The notes under the pieces are model-generated. The model saw only the letters and a list, made by a program, of their open reading frames with translations. It ran no database searches and was not told where the DNA came from. Source: Atopobium sp. UBA1382 (GTDB lineage Bacteria; Actinomycetota; Coriobacteriia; Coriobacteriales; Atopobiaceae). From it: a DNA stretch of 60,771 bases. Position 1 is the stretch's first letter; every line of letters starts with the position of its first letter. Shown here piece after piece: positions 34,876-43,332 of this stretch. Made by a program: the position numbers and the translations under genes. The stretch covers positions 1 through 60,771 of the forward strand of contig DBQY01000004.1 in NCBI GenBank assembly GCA_002305805.1, in the 5' to 3' direction.

Positions 34876-35594
34876 AGTCGCCTCTCCTCCCCGGGACGCG
34901 CTGAACGTCCCGCGATGCGGTACCCGCGCGCCTCCATTGCAACGGAAAGCTCCTCGGCACGGCGGAACGCGGACACGAAGACAGGAACGAGCAGCTGCAC
35001 ATAACTGACGGCGCATCGCATAATACCACCGTGACGCGCGATGCTGCAACGCAGTGTCTGGGCCCGCATGAGCTGGCGGCCCTCGCGCAGGAGCGTGGGC
35101 ACAAACTGCACCGTGACGCCGACGGCGAGCGCAGCGACCTCGGTCGGCACCCCGAGGCGCGCGAGCGGCCGGAGCAGGTCGCGCACGCCGGACGTGAGCT
35201 GCTGGGGACTCGTCGTCGCCGTGAGCAGCACACCGAGCACCACCACGAGCGCCGTACGGACGACGACGCGCGCACCCTGGGCGATCCCCGTCCATGTGAG
35301 GCAGGCGGGACCGAGGGACAGCAGCGGGTCGACGGTCGAGAAGAGCAGGGCGTTCAAGACGAAGATGACGAGCAAAAACCAACGGAGCCCCCACAGCGCA
35401 CGAGCGGAGGCGGCCCAGCCGACACGGGAGGCGACTGCGAGCGAAGCCACGGCAAGGGAGGCAACGACGAGCTCGAGCGGCGCTGACGCCAGCACGACGA
35501 GCGCAACCGAGACGAGAAGACCGACGAGCTTGACCGAGGCACGCATGCGATGCAGTGGCGAGTCGGACCAGACGTATCCGAACGTCGACCTCAT
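34872..35594 (-). CDS. ecfT: ECF transporter transmembrane T component
   Basis: 240 residues, hydrophobic helices in the first two thirds and the EcfT coupling helices near the end, where AMEARGYR has the Ala-Arg-Gly signature that contacts the ATPases; the other motif is degenerate (AQTLRCS). The ATG overlaps the ecfA2 stop (ATGA), and GGGGAGGGGG lies upstream. Confidence 0.92.
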   Translation of the reverse strand: MRSTFGYVWSDSPLHRMRASVKLVGLLVSVALVVLASAPLELVVASLAVASLAVASRVGWAASARALWGLRWFLLVIFVLNALLFSTVDPLLSLGPACLTWTGIAQGARVVVRTALVVVLGVLLTATTSPQQLTSGVRDLLRPLARLGVPTEVAALAVGVTVQFVPTLLREGRQLMRAQTLRCSIARHGGIMRCAVSYVQLLVPVFVSAFRRAEELSVAMEARGYRIAGRSARPGEERRL

Positions 35595-36400
35595 GAGACG
35601 CCCCCTCCCCGGACGAGGGCGTCGGCGAGCTCCTCGGCCGTGAGCGGAAACCCCGGAACGGCAATCCCGGCGCGTCGGAGGGCGGCGGCGGCACGCGCGG
35701 CGCAGGCGGGCTCGAGGCCGTGCGCGCGCATCAGCGGTGCGTCGGCGAGCAGCGTAGGTGCCGGGCCGTCGAGCGTCACGCGGCCCTCCTCGAGCACCAC
35801 GAGACGGTCGGCAACCTCGGTGAGGGCGTTTGCATCGTGACTGGCGATCACGACCGTCGCTCCCTCGCCAGCCGCGGCGCGCACGGCATCCAGGCAGGCA
35901 CGGCGAGCGCGCGGGTCGAGCCCGGCCGTGGGCTCGTCGAGCAGGAGCACCGACGGTCGCAGCGCAAGAACCGAGGCGATCGCCACCCGACGCTGCTGTC
36001 CCCCAGAAAGCGAGAAGGGCGACCTTCCCGCAAGCTCTGCTAGGTCGAGCCCCATGAGGGCGAGCGCGTGCGCGGCGCGCTCGCGGGCGCACGATGCGGA
36101 AAGACCGTGCTCACGCAACCCGAAGGTCACCTCCCGCTCTACCGTGGGCTCGAAGAACTGACGCTCCGGAAGCTGGAACACCAGCCCGATCTCCCCGTCG
36201 CCCTGCGCCCGCACCCGACCCGAGTCGGGCGACGTCGCACCGGCCATGACCTCGAGCAGGGACGTCTTGCCGGAACCCGTTTTGCCCATGAGCCCCGTGA
36301 CGCCGCCCTCGAAGTCGATCGAGACGTCGACGAGCGCGGGGTTCTTCTCGCCCATGGGGCCCTCGTACGCAAGGCAAGCATGTTCCAGCGTCACCCGCAC
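35591..36400 (-). CDS. ecfA2: ECF transporter ATPase A2
   Basis: 269 residues. Walker A GKTGSGKT (39-46), signature LSGGQQRR, Walker B LLLDEPTAGLD, and the FQLPERQFF Q-loop region typical of EcfA. The GTG start at 36400 overlaps ecfA1 by ten bases; a GTG at 36394 overlapping as GTGA is equally possible. It forms the heterodimeric motor with EcfA1. Confidence 0.93.
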   Translation of the reverse strand: MRVTLEHACLAYEGPMGEKNPALVDVSIDFEGGVTGLMGKTGSGKTSLLEVMAGATSPDSGRVRAQGDGEIGLVFQLPERQFFEPTVEREVTFGLREHGLSASCARERAAHALALMGLDLAELAGRSPFSLSGGQQRRVAIASVLALRPSVLLLDEPTAGLDPRARRACLDAVRAAAGEGATVVIASHDANALTEVADRLVVLEEGRVTLDGPAPTLLADAPLMRAHGLEPACAARAAAALRRAGIAVPGFPLTAEELADALVRGGGVS

Positions 36401-37215
36401 AGCGCGCTCACCAGCCCCTCGACCGTGACCGGCGCGGCGCCGCAGACCGCGCCGCGGCGCACGAGCGCCTCCCAGACGCGCACTGCCAGCGGAGGCTCCA
36501 GTCCGGCGCTCTCGAGCAGACCGCGGTCCGCGAGTACCCCGGCCGGCGCGCCCGCGGCGGCGATCTTTCCGGCACGCATGACCACGACGCGGTCTGCGCG
36601 GGCGGCGAGCTCCATGTCGTGCGTTATCCAGACAATGGTGGCTCCGCGCTCCGCTCGCGCGGAGAGCACCGCGCGCACGAGCTCGTCTCTCCCCTGGGGG
36701 TCGATCATTGCGGTCGCCTCGTCGAGCACGATGACGTCGGGCTCGCTTGCAAGCACGCCCGCGAGCGCAACACGCTGCTGCTGTCCGCCGGAGAGCGCAT
36801 GGACGTCGCGACGCTCGAAGCCGACAAGGTCCACGCTCGCCAGCGCCCGCGCGGTCGCAAGCTGTGCGTCCTTCTCGCCCGCGCCAAAGTTGAGGGGCCC
36901 AAAGGCAACGTCCTCGCCCACCACCGAGGAGACGAACTGGTTCTCCGGGTTCTGGAACACCATGCCGCAGGCGCGGCGGAGCTCCCAGACGCGAGTGGGG
37001 TCGGCGGCGTCGATGCCGGCGACCCTGAGCTCCCCTTCCTGGAGCTGGATGAGCGCGTTCAGGTGCCGCGCGAGCGTGGTCTTGCCCGAGCCGTTCTCCC
37101 CGACGATCGCCACGAACTCGCCGGGCGCCACGTCGAGCGCCACGTCGCGCAGCGTGGGGCGACCGGGCGCGTATGCATGGGAGACGCCCCGCGCCACCAC
37201 GATCTTCTCGCCCAT
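36391..37215 (-). CDS. ecfA1: ECF transporter ATPase A1
   Basis: 274 residues. Walker A GENGSGKT (39-46), VFQNPENQFVSSVVGEDVAFG Q-loop region characteristic of EcfA1, LSGGQQQR, and VIVLDEATAMIDP. First gene of ecfA1-ecfA2-ecfT-S, with GGGGGTGAG before the ATG. The intergenic region upstream contains a family A array between this gene and the divergent hydroxylase operon. Confidence 0.94.
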   Translation of the reverse strand: MGEKIVVARGVSHAYAPGRPTLRDVALDVAPGEFVAIVGENGSGKTTLARHLNALIQLQEGELRVAGIDAADPTRVWELRRACGMVFQNPENQFVSSVVGEDVAFGPLNFGAGEKDAQLATARALASVDLVGFERRDVHALSGGQQQRVALAGVLASEPDVIVLDEATAMIDPQGRDELVRAVLSARAERGATIVWITHDMELAARADRVVVMRAGKIAAAGAPAGVLADRGLLESAGLEPPLAVRVWEALVRRGAVCGAAPVTVEGLVSALCG

Positions 37216-37290
37216 CCGACTCACCCCCGGCCTTCGACGTAGTTGACGGAGCGTCGACAATTCTACCCGCATCGGCACAGCGGTGCGGCC

Positions 37291-37480
37291 CCAGGAATTG
37301 TCAGCGTTGTCATGAGGGCTTCTAAGAATCCGAAGGTTTGTCCCGAGAGAGTCTAGAAAACCGCGCTCTTGTCCTGCCCGGGACGGCAGAAGACGGGTTT
37401 TTCACGGCTTTGACGAGCCGCCGGCGCGCAAGCCCTCAATTTCCTAGACACCCCCATGACAAGGTCCGCGATTTCTGGAC
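37291..37480. repeat. Mirror array, family A, copy 3 (31-base register)
   Basis: Forward TTGTC pentamers start at 37307, 37338 and 37369. Reverse units are clear at 37427 (CGCAA) and 37458 (GACAA), 31 apart; the expected one at 37396 is degenerate but in phase, 27 from 37369. A weak forward unit may precede at 37276. This copy lies between two divergent genes, within or next to their promoters, so termination cannot be its general role. Confidence 0.82.
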
Positions 37481-37582
37481 CGGTCCAGCCCTGCGTTATA
37501 GGACCGAATGTGCAACGACAAGTGCGGCAAGGCCGCTCACCTGCGCTATCCTTGTCCCATCACTGAGAAACAAGGAGGACCC

Positions 37583-38395
37583 GTGCTCACCTTCGAGAAG
37601 TACGTCCGTCCCGGGACCACGCGGCAGGCCTACGAGCTCCTGCAGGAGAACCGCCTGGCTACGGTCATCGGCGGCATGATGTGGCTGCGCCTCTCCGACC
37701 GCACCTCGCCGCTCGGCATCGACCTCTCCGGTTGCGGACTCGACAAGATCGAGGAGACCGAGGACGCCTTCCGCATCGGCGCGATGGTGACCCTGGGGCA
37801 GCTGGAGAACCACGAGCGCTTCCAGGCCGCCACCTGCGGCATCTTCACCGAGGCAGTGCGCGACATCGTGGGCACGCAGTTCCGCAACCTCGCCACGGTG
37901 GGCGGCTCGCTCTACGCGCGCATGGGCTTCTCGGACATCGTCACGGCGCTGCTGGCACTTGACACCGAGGTGGAGCTTGAGGGTGCGGGCACCATGCCAA
38001 TCATCCCCTTCGTGGAGCGCGGGGCGAGAAACGACGTCCTCACGCACATCGTCGTGCGCAAGCACCGCTACCGTGCCGCCTTCGAGTCCGTGCGCAACGC
38101 GGCGACGGACTTCTCCGCGCTCAACGCCGCAGCCGCCTGCTGGCAGGGATCCTGGCACGTCACCGTGGGCGCGCGCCCCAAGAAGGCCACGCTCGTGACC
38201 GGCGGCGAGCGCATCCCGCTGCGCGCCGAGTTCTCCCCCGCCGAGCTTACCGCCGTCTGCGAGCTCGCCGAGAGCCTGGACTTCGGCGACGACCTGCGCG
38301 GAACCGCCGCGTGGCGCCGCGCCGCCGCCCCCGCGCTCGTGCGCCGCGCCGTGGAGCGCGCCGCCGCCAAGCCCCGCGCCGAGAAGGAGGCCTAG
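37583..38395 (+). CDS. FAD subunit of a molybdenum hydroxylase (YgfM/CoxM-like)
   Basis: 270 residues, starting at a GTG with AAGGAGG upstream. The FAD-binding features are VIGGMMW near the start and GTQFRNLATVGGSLYARMGFSD, equivalent to the R-N-x-A-T-x-G-G segment of xanthine dehydrogenase flavin subunits. It passes electrons from the iron-sulphur clusters of its partner. It precedes the molybdopterin gene by four bases, the same gene order as ygfM-ygfN. Confidence 0.88.
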   Translation: MLTFEKYVRPGTTRQAYELLQENRLATVIGGMMWLRLSDRTSPLGIDLSGCGLDKIEETEDAFRIGAMVTLGQLENHERFQAATCGIFTEAVRDIVGTQFRNLATVGGSLYARMGFSDIVTALLALDTEVELEGAGTMPIIPFVERGARNDVLTHIVVRKHRYRAAFESVRNAATDFSALNAAAACWQGSWHVTVGARPKKATLVTGGERIPLRAEFSPAELTAVCELAESLDFGDDLRGTAAWRRAAAPALVRRAVERAAAKPRAEKEA

Positions 38396-38399
38396 AGCC

Positions 38400-41180
38400 A
38401 TGCAGATCGCCCTCACCCTGAACGGCGCGGAGCTCTCCGAGGACGTCCGCCCCGACATGACGCTCTTCGACTTCTGCCGCGCGCACGGCTACAAGTCCGT
38501 CAAGTGCGCCTGCGAGACCTCCAACTGTGGCCTGTGCACCGTGCTGCTTGACGGCGAGCCCGTGCTCTCCTGCTCCGTGCTCATGGCGCGCGTTGGCGGC
38601 CACGAGGTCACCACGCTCGAGGGCATGCGCGACGGCCGTCGCGAGCTCTTGGCACAGTGCCTCGCCGAGGAGGGCGCCGAGCAGTGCGGCTTCTGCGCGC
38701 CGGGCCTCGAGGTGGCCGTGCTCGCGCTCGACGCCGCCCACCCGGACGCCGACGACGAGACCGCGCGTCGCTACCTCTCCGGAAACCTCTGCCGCTGCTC
38801 CGGCTACGCGAGCCAGATGCGCGCGATTCGCCGCTTCCTCGCCCGCCACGCAAACGACGGCGAGCTGCCGCCGCGCGAGGTGCCCGCGGACGCCACCACC
38901 GAGTCGGGCGAGAGGCACCGCGAGATCGCGCGCCCCGTGGCAAAGAAGGACTCCGGCGCCCTTCTCGCCGGCGCGCCCGTCTACACCGCCGACCTCGCGC
39001 CTGAGGGTGCCCTCGTGGTGAAGCTCGTGCGCAGCCGCCACGCCAACGCCATCGTCATGGACGTCGACAAGATCCGCGCGCTCGAGGTTCCCGGCGTCGT
39101 GGCGGTCTTTGGCCCGGACGACGTGCCGCACAACCGCTTCACGCTGGCCGGCCAGTCCTTCCCCGAGCCGAGTCCCTACGACACGGTCCTTCTCGACCGT
39201 CACGTGCGCTACGTCGGCGACGAGGTAGCCATGGTCGTGGCAGAGACCGAGGCCGCGGCCGCCGCGGGCGTGAAGGCCGTGAAGGTCACCTACGAGCAGC
39301 TGCCCGCCGTGCTGGACGTGGAGGATGTGCTCGGCAACGCCACCGTCATCCACGACGAGGACGACTGGACGCCCGGCGGCGACAAGTCCGGCGACCCGTC
39401 GCGCAACCTCGTGGCGCACGGCGAGCGCGTCCACGGCGACCTCGAGGCCGCCTTCGCCGCCTCCGACGTGATTATCGAGCGGACCTACCGCACGCAGGCC
39501 ACGCAGCAGTCCATGATGGAGACGTTCCGTTCCTTCGCCTACACCGACGCCTTTGGCCGCGTGACCGTGGTGAGCTCCACGCAGGTGCCCTTCCACATCC
39601 GCCGCCAGGTGGCAAACGCCCTCGGCATCCCCAAGCGCCAGGTGCGCGTCATCAAGCCGCGCGTGGGCGGCGGCTTTGGCGCCAAGCAGAGCGGCTGCAA
39701 CGAGCCCTTTGCCGCGTTTGCCGCGATGAAGACCGGCCGCCCGTGCGTGTGCACCTACACGCGCGAGGAGACCATGAACTGCTCCAACACGCGTCACGAG
39801 ATGGTCCTCAAGGTCCGCATGGGCGCGCGCCGCGACGGCACGATCGAGGCCATCGACCTCTACGCCCTCTCCAACGCCGGCGCCTACGGCTACCACGGCA
39901 CGACCACGGTCACGCTCGTGGGTGGCAAGGCGCTGCCGATCTACAACCACGCCACGGCGAGCCGCTTCTCCTACGACGTGGTCTACACCAACACGACGCC
40001 GGGCGGCGCCTACCGCGGCTATGGCGCGACGCAGGGCTGCTTTGCCGTGGAGTCCGCCGTCAACGAGATGGCAGACGAGCTCGGCATGGACCCCTGCGAG
40101 CTGCGCCTCAAGAACCTCGTGGGTCCCGGCGAGACCCTCTGGCAGCTAAACGACGAGCACCTCTACAGCTGCCGCCTCGACGAGTGCCTCACGCGCGCGA
40201 TGGACATGGTGGGCTGGAAGGACCGGCCCCTGCGCGAGGACCTCGGCGACCGCGTGCGCGGCCTGGGCGTGGCCCTCACGATGCAGGGCTCCGGCATCGC
40301 GATGGTGGACATCGCCAACGTTGACATCCGTCTCGAGGACGACGGCTTCTACGTGCTCTCCATCGGTGCCACCGACGTGGGCACCGGCGCGGACACCATC
40401 CTCGCGCAGATGGCGGCCGAGGCGCTCGGCTGCGACGTGGACCGCATCGTCACCAAGGGCGTAGACACCGACACCTCCCCCTTCGACACCGGTGCCTACG
40501 CGTCCTCCGGCACCTACACCACCGGCGGCGCCGTCGTGCGCGCGGCCGAGGACCTCGTGCGCCAGATCCGTGAGCAGGCGGCCCGCGTCTTCGGCGTGGA
40601 CGCCCAGGACGTGGAGTTCGACGGCGAGTCCGTGCGCTGCGCCGAGCAGGAGATGACCGTCGCCGCCCTGGCCAACAAGCTCATCGGCTTTGGCCTGCAC
40701 CCCGGCATGCTCGAGGGCCACGGTGCCAACGCCCAGCCCACCTCCCCGCCGCCCTATATGGCCGGCGTCGCCGAGGTAGAGGTCGACAAGGCCACGGGCA
40801 AGGTCACGGTCACGGACTACGCGGCCGTCGTGGACTGCGGCACCGTCATCAACCCGGCGCTCGCGCGCGTGCAGGCCGAGGGCGGCATCGCCCAGGGCAT
40901 CGGCATGGCGCTCACCGAGGACGTCTCGCGCGACGAGCGCGGCATCCTGCGCACCGGCAGCCTCATGACCTACAAGCTGCCCACCCGCATGGACGTGCCC
41001 GAGCCGCGCGTGGAGTTCATGCCGAGCTTCGAGCCCACGGGCCCCTTCGGCGCCAAGTCCATCGGCGAGGTCGTCATCAACACGCCCTCCCCCGCGGTCA
41101 TGAGCGCCGTGGCCCACGCCACGGGCCGCTACGTGCGTGACCTGCCCATCCTGCCGAGCAAGGTGCTCGCCGCGGAGTAG
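38400..41180 (+). CDS. Fused [2Fe-2S]/molybdopterin hydroxylase, XdhD/YgfN-like
   Basis: 926 residues. Two [2Fe-2S] clusters: C38, C43, C46, C58 (plant-type) and C96, C99, C131, C133. From about 170 the molybdopterin domains follow: VGGGFGAKQSG, GGAYRGYGATQG, and GPFGAKSIGE with the catalytic glutamate near the end. Fusion of the iron-sulphur and molybdenum parts with a separate FAD protein matches YgfN/YgfM (XdhD) and the selenium-dependent purine hydroxylases of clostridia. Substrate: xanthine or a related purine is likely, but nicotinate or another heterocycle is possible. No maturation or selenium gene is in the window. Confidence 0.9.
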   Translation: MQIALTLNGAELSEDVRPDMTLFDFCRAHGYKSVKCACETSNCGLCTVLLDGEPVLSCSVLMARVGGHEVTTLEGMRDGRRELLAQCLAEEGAEQCGFCAPGLEVAVLALDAAHPDADDETARRYLSGNLCRCSGYASQMRAIRRFLARHANDGELPPREVPADATTESGERHREIARPVAKKDSGALLAGAPVYTADLAPEGALVVKLVRSRHANAIVMDVDKIRALEVPGVVAVFGPDDVPHNRFTLAGQSFPEPSPYDTVLLDRHVRYVGDEVAMVVAETEAAAAAGVKAVKVTYEQLPAVLDVEDVLGNATVIHDEDDWTPGGDKSGDPSRNLVAHGERVHGDLEAAFAASDVIIERTYRTQATQQSMMETFRSFAYTDAFGRVTVVSSTQVPFHIRRQVANALGIPKRQVRVIKPRVGGGFGAKQSGCNEPFAAFAAMKTGRPCVCTYTREETMNCSNTRHEMVLKVRMGARRDGTIEAIDLYALSNAGAYGYHGTTTVTLVGGKALPIYNHATASRFSYDVVYTNTTPGGAYRGYGATQGCFAVESAVNEMADELGMDPCELRLKNLVGPGETLWQLNDEHLYSCRLDECLTRAMDMVGWKDRPLREDLGDRVRGLGVALTMQGSGIAMVDIANVDIRLEDDGFYVLSIGATDVGTGADTILAQMAAEALGCDVDRIVTKGVDTDTSPFDTGAYASSGTYTTGGAVVRAAEDLVRQIREQAARVFGVDAQDVEFDGESVRCAEQEMTVAALANKLIGFGLHPGMLEGHGANAQPTSPPPYMAGVAEVEVDKATGKVTVTDYAAVVDCGTVINPALARVQAEGGIAQGIGMALTEDVSRDERGILRTGSLMTYKLPTRMDVPEPRVEFMPSFEPTGPFGAKSIGEVVINTPSPAVMSAVAHATGRYVRDLPILPSKVLAAE

Positions 41181-41216
41181 CCGCGAGCGCACATCCCTCT
41201 CGGCCGTTGCCTCTAA

Positions 41217-41460
41217 TCGTCGCCCCCCCCCGCCAGCAAAACCACGGTTTTGTGGCGGGGGGCGACGCGTGTTCTCGAAACGCCTGAATCCGCGAAACGT
41301 CCTCCTCTGTTTTGGGGCGAATGTTTTGTGAAGCGGGCCGGGCCCTGCCGTTTTTCTCGCCCTTTTGTACAAAACAGCCACGTATGGGACGGTTTTGCAC
41401 GGCCAAAGCGCCCCTCAGGCGAGTGGGGCATCAATCTTTTGCCCCAAAACTGACGAGGCG
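41217..41460. repeat. Nested palindromes, family E (GGTTTTG/CAAAACC)
   Basis: First hairpin 41217-41266: a long stem of GTCGCCCCCC with CAAAACC/GGTTTTG at the tip. A second, larger palindrome has arms TTTTGGGGC (41310-41318) and GCCCCAAAA (41441-41449), enclosing CAAAACAGCC (41370) and CGGTTTTGCAC (41390) that also pair. GGTTTTG or its complement occurs about seven times in 240 bases. It fills most of a 420-base gap between two rightward genes; the rest holds CGAGAAGAAC (41533) and the promoter of the ABC gene. Confidence 0.7.
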
Positions 41461-41560
41461 GCCCGGGGCCAGGCAGACCGCCGGAGCGAACGGGCGCTGA
41501 TAAATGTCAGGGCTTCGCACGGGTCAACCTGCCGAGAAGAACCTCTTACGGCACGCGCGC

Positions 41561-41566
41561 TAGAAT
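41561..41566 (+). promoter_or_regulatory. Candidate -10 box of the ABC exporter operon
   Basis: TAGAAT, 35 bases before the ATG at 41602; the -35 is unclear. Confidence 0.45.
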
Positions 41567-41601
41567 CGAGAGGTCGACTGCTCCACCCGCACGGAGGCCA
41601 G

Positions 41602-43332
41602 ATGTTCAAGCTCAGGCGCTACCTCGCGGGCCACTACGCAGAGTGCGTGCTGGCACCGCTCTTCAAGATGCTGGAGGCCCTGCTCCAGCTCCTCGTCCCC
41701 CTCGTGATGGCGCAGGTCATCGACGTCGGCATCGCCACGCGCGACAGCGGCTACGTGCTCTGGCACGGGGCGCTGCTCGTGGTCATGGGCGTCCTCGCGT
41801 GGGTCGTGGCCGTCACGGCGCAGTTCTTCTGCTCGCGCCTGGCATCCGCCTTTGGAACCGCCATGCGCGACGACCTCTTTACCCACGTGCTCTCCCTCTC
41901 GCGCGAGGACGTGGAGCGACTTGGCCGCGCGAGTCTGGTCACGCGCCTCACCAACGACTCCCAGCAGGTCCAGGACGGCCTCAACATGTTCTTCCGCCTG
42001 ATCCTGCGCTCTCCGTTCGTGACCTTTGGCACCGTCGTGGCCGCCTTCCTCGTGGACGGCGTCGAGGGCGCGGTCCTGCTCGTCGCCGTGCTCGTGGCGG
42101 GGGCGCTCGTCCTCGGCTTCATGCGCGTGACCGCGAGCCGCTACCGTGACATTCAGCGCGGCCTCGACGAGGTCCAGCTCGGCGTCTCGGAGAACCTCGA
42201 GGGCGTGCGCGTGCTGCGCGCCTTCCGCCGCGAGGAAGCGGAGCGCGAGGCCTTCTCGGCCACCGCGACCACCGTCCGTGACCGCCAGGTTGCCACGGGT
42301 GACATCTCCGCCCTCGTGAACCCGCTCACCTATCTGGTTGTCAACTGCGGACTCATCGCGCTTCTGTGGTTCGGCGGCCTGCAGGTGAACGTCGGCGGCC
42401 TCACGCAGGGCCAGCTCGTCGCCCTGGTGAGCTACGTCAGCCAGGCGCTCGTCGAGCTCCTCAAGCTCACGAACCTCATCGTACTCCTCGCCAAGGCCTC
42501 CGCCTGCGCCAAGCGCATCAACGAGGTCTTTGAGACCTCGCCCACCCTCACGGACGGCACGCTCGACGCCGAGCCCGCCGCGGACGCGCCCGCGCTCGCC
42601 TTCGACGACGTGAGCTTCTCCTACCCCGGCGCCGCCGGCGACGCCCTCTCCCACGTGAGCTTCTCGCTCGCTCCGGGCGCCACGCTCGGCGTGATCGGCG
42701 GCACGGGATCGGGCAAGTCCACGCTTGCGAGCCTCGCCCTGCGCTTCTACGACGTCACGGACGGCGAGGTCAAGGTCGGCGGCAGCGACGTGCGCATGCT
42801 CACGCGCCACACGCTGCGCCGCCAGGTCTCGCTCGTGGAGCAGGGCGCCACGCTCTTCTCGGGCACCATCGCATCCAACCTGCGCTGGGGAGACGCGGAT
42901 GCCAGCGAGAAGGACCTCGAGGCCGCAATCGCCACCGCGCAGGCCACGGGCGTAGTCGCCGGCAAGGAGGGCGGACTCGAGTCCGAGGTCGAGCAGTTTG
43001 GCCGCAACTTCTCCGGCGGTCAGCGCCAGCGCCTCACGATCGCGCGGACCCTCGTGCGCCGACCGCGCGTCCTCATCCTTGACGACGCCTCCTCGGCCCT
43101 CGACTTTGCGACGGACGCCGCGCTGCGGCGCGCCATCGCGCGCGACTGCGCGGGAACGGCCGTGATCACCATCTCCCAGCGCGTTACCGCCGTGCGCCAT
43201 GCAGACCAGATCCTCGTGCTCGACGGCGGGTACCAGGTGGGACTGGGAACCCACGAGGAGCTGCTCGAGGGCTGCCCCGTCTACCGGGAAATCTGCGAGT
43301 CCCAGCTCACCGCAGAGGAGGTGGCACGATGA
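41602..43332 (+). CDS. ABC exporter subunit with degenerate catalytic site
   Basis: 576 residues: six-helix domain (to about 310) then ATPase. Walker A is GGTGSGKST and the signature FSGGQRQR. Walker B reads LILDDASSALD: the catalytic glutamate is aspartate, as in the degenerate half of heterodimeric exporters such as TM287/288 and BmrCD. GGAGG lies before the ATG. The stop overlaps the next start (ATGA), and the next gene has the intact glutamate. Likely a multidrug or peptide exporter. Confidence 0.93.
   Translation: MFKLRRYLAGHYAECVLAPLFKMLEALLQLLVPLVMAQVIDVGIATRDSGYVLWHGALLVVMGVLAWVVAVTAQFFCSRLASAFGTAMRDDLFTHVLSLSREDVERLGRASLVTRLTNDSQQVQDGLNMFFRLILRSPFVTFGTVVAAFLVDGVEGAVLLVAVLVAGALVLGFMRVTASRYRDIQRGLDEVQLGVSENLEGVRVLRAFRREEAEREAFSATATTVRDRQVATGDISALVNPLTYLVVNCGLIALLWFGGLQVNVGGLTQGQLVALVSYVSQALVELLKLTNLIVLLAKASACAKRINEVFETSPTLTDGTLDAEPAADAPALAFDDVSFSYPGAAGDALSHVSFSLAPGATLGVIGGTGSGKSTLASLALRFYDVTDGEVKVGGSDVRMLTRHTLRRQVSLVEQGATLFSGTIASNLRWGDADASEKDLEAAIATAQATGVVAGKEGGLESEVEQFGRNFSGGQRQRLTIARTLVRRPRVLILDDASSALDFATDAALRRAIARDCAGTAVITISQRVTAVRHADQILVLDGGYQVGLGTHEELLEGCPVYREICESQLTAEEVAR

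Noticed and set aside
37216..37582. Vitamin riboswitch controlling the ECF cassette or the hydroxylase
   Set aside because: The gap is filled by family A units; I see no TPP, cobalamin, FMN or folate core motif.
38400..41180. Selenocysteine in the molybdenum hydroxylase
   Set aside because: The frame is open with no in-frame TGA, and the labile selenium of this enzyme class is a cofactor, not an amino acid.
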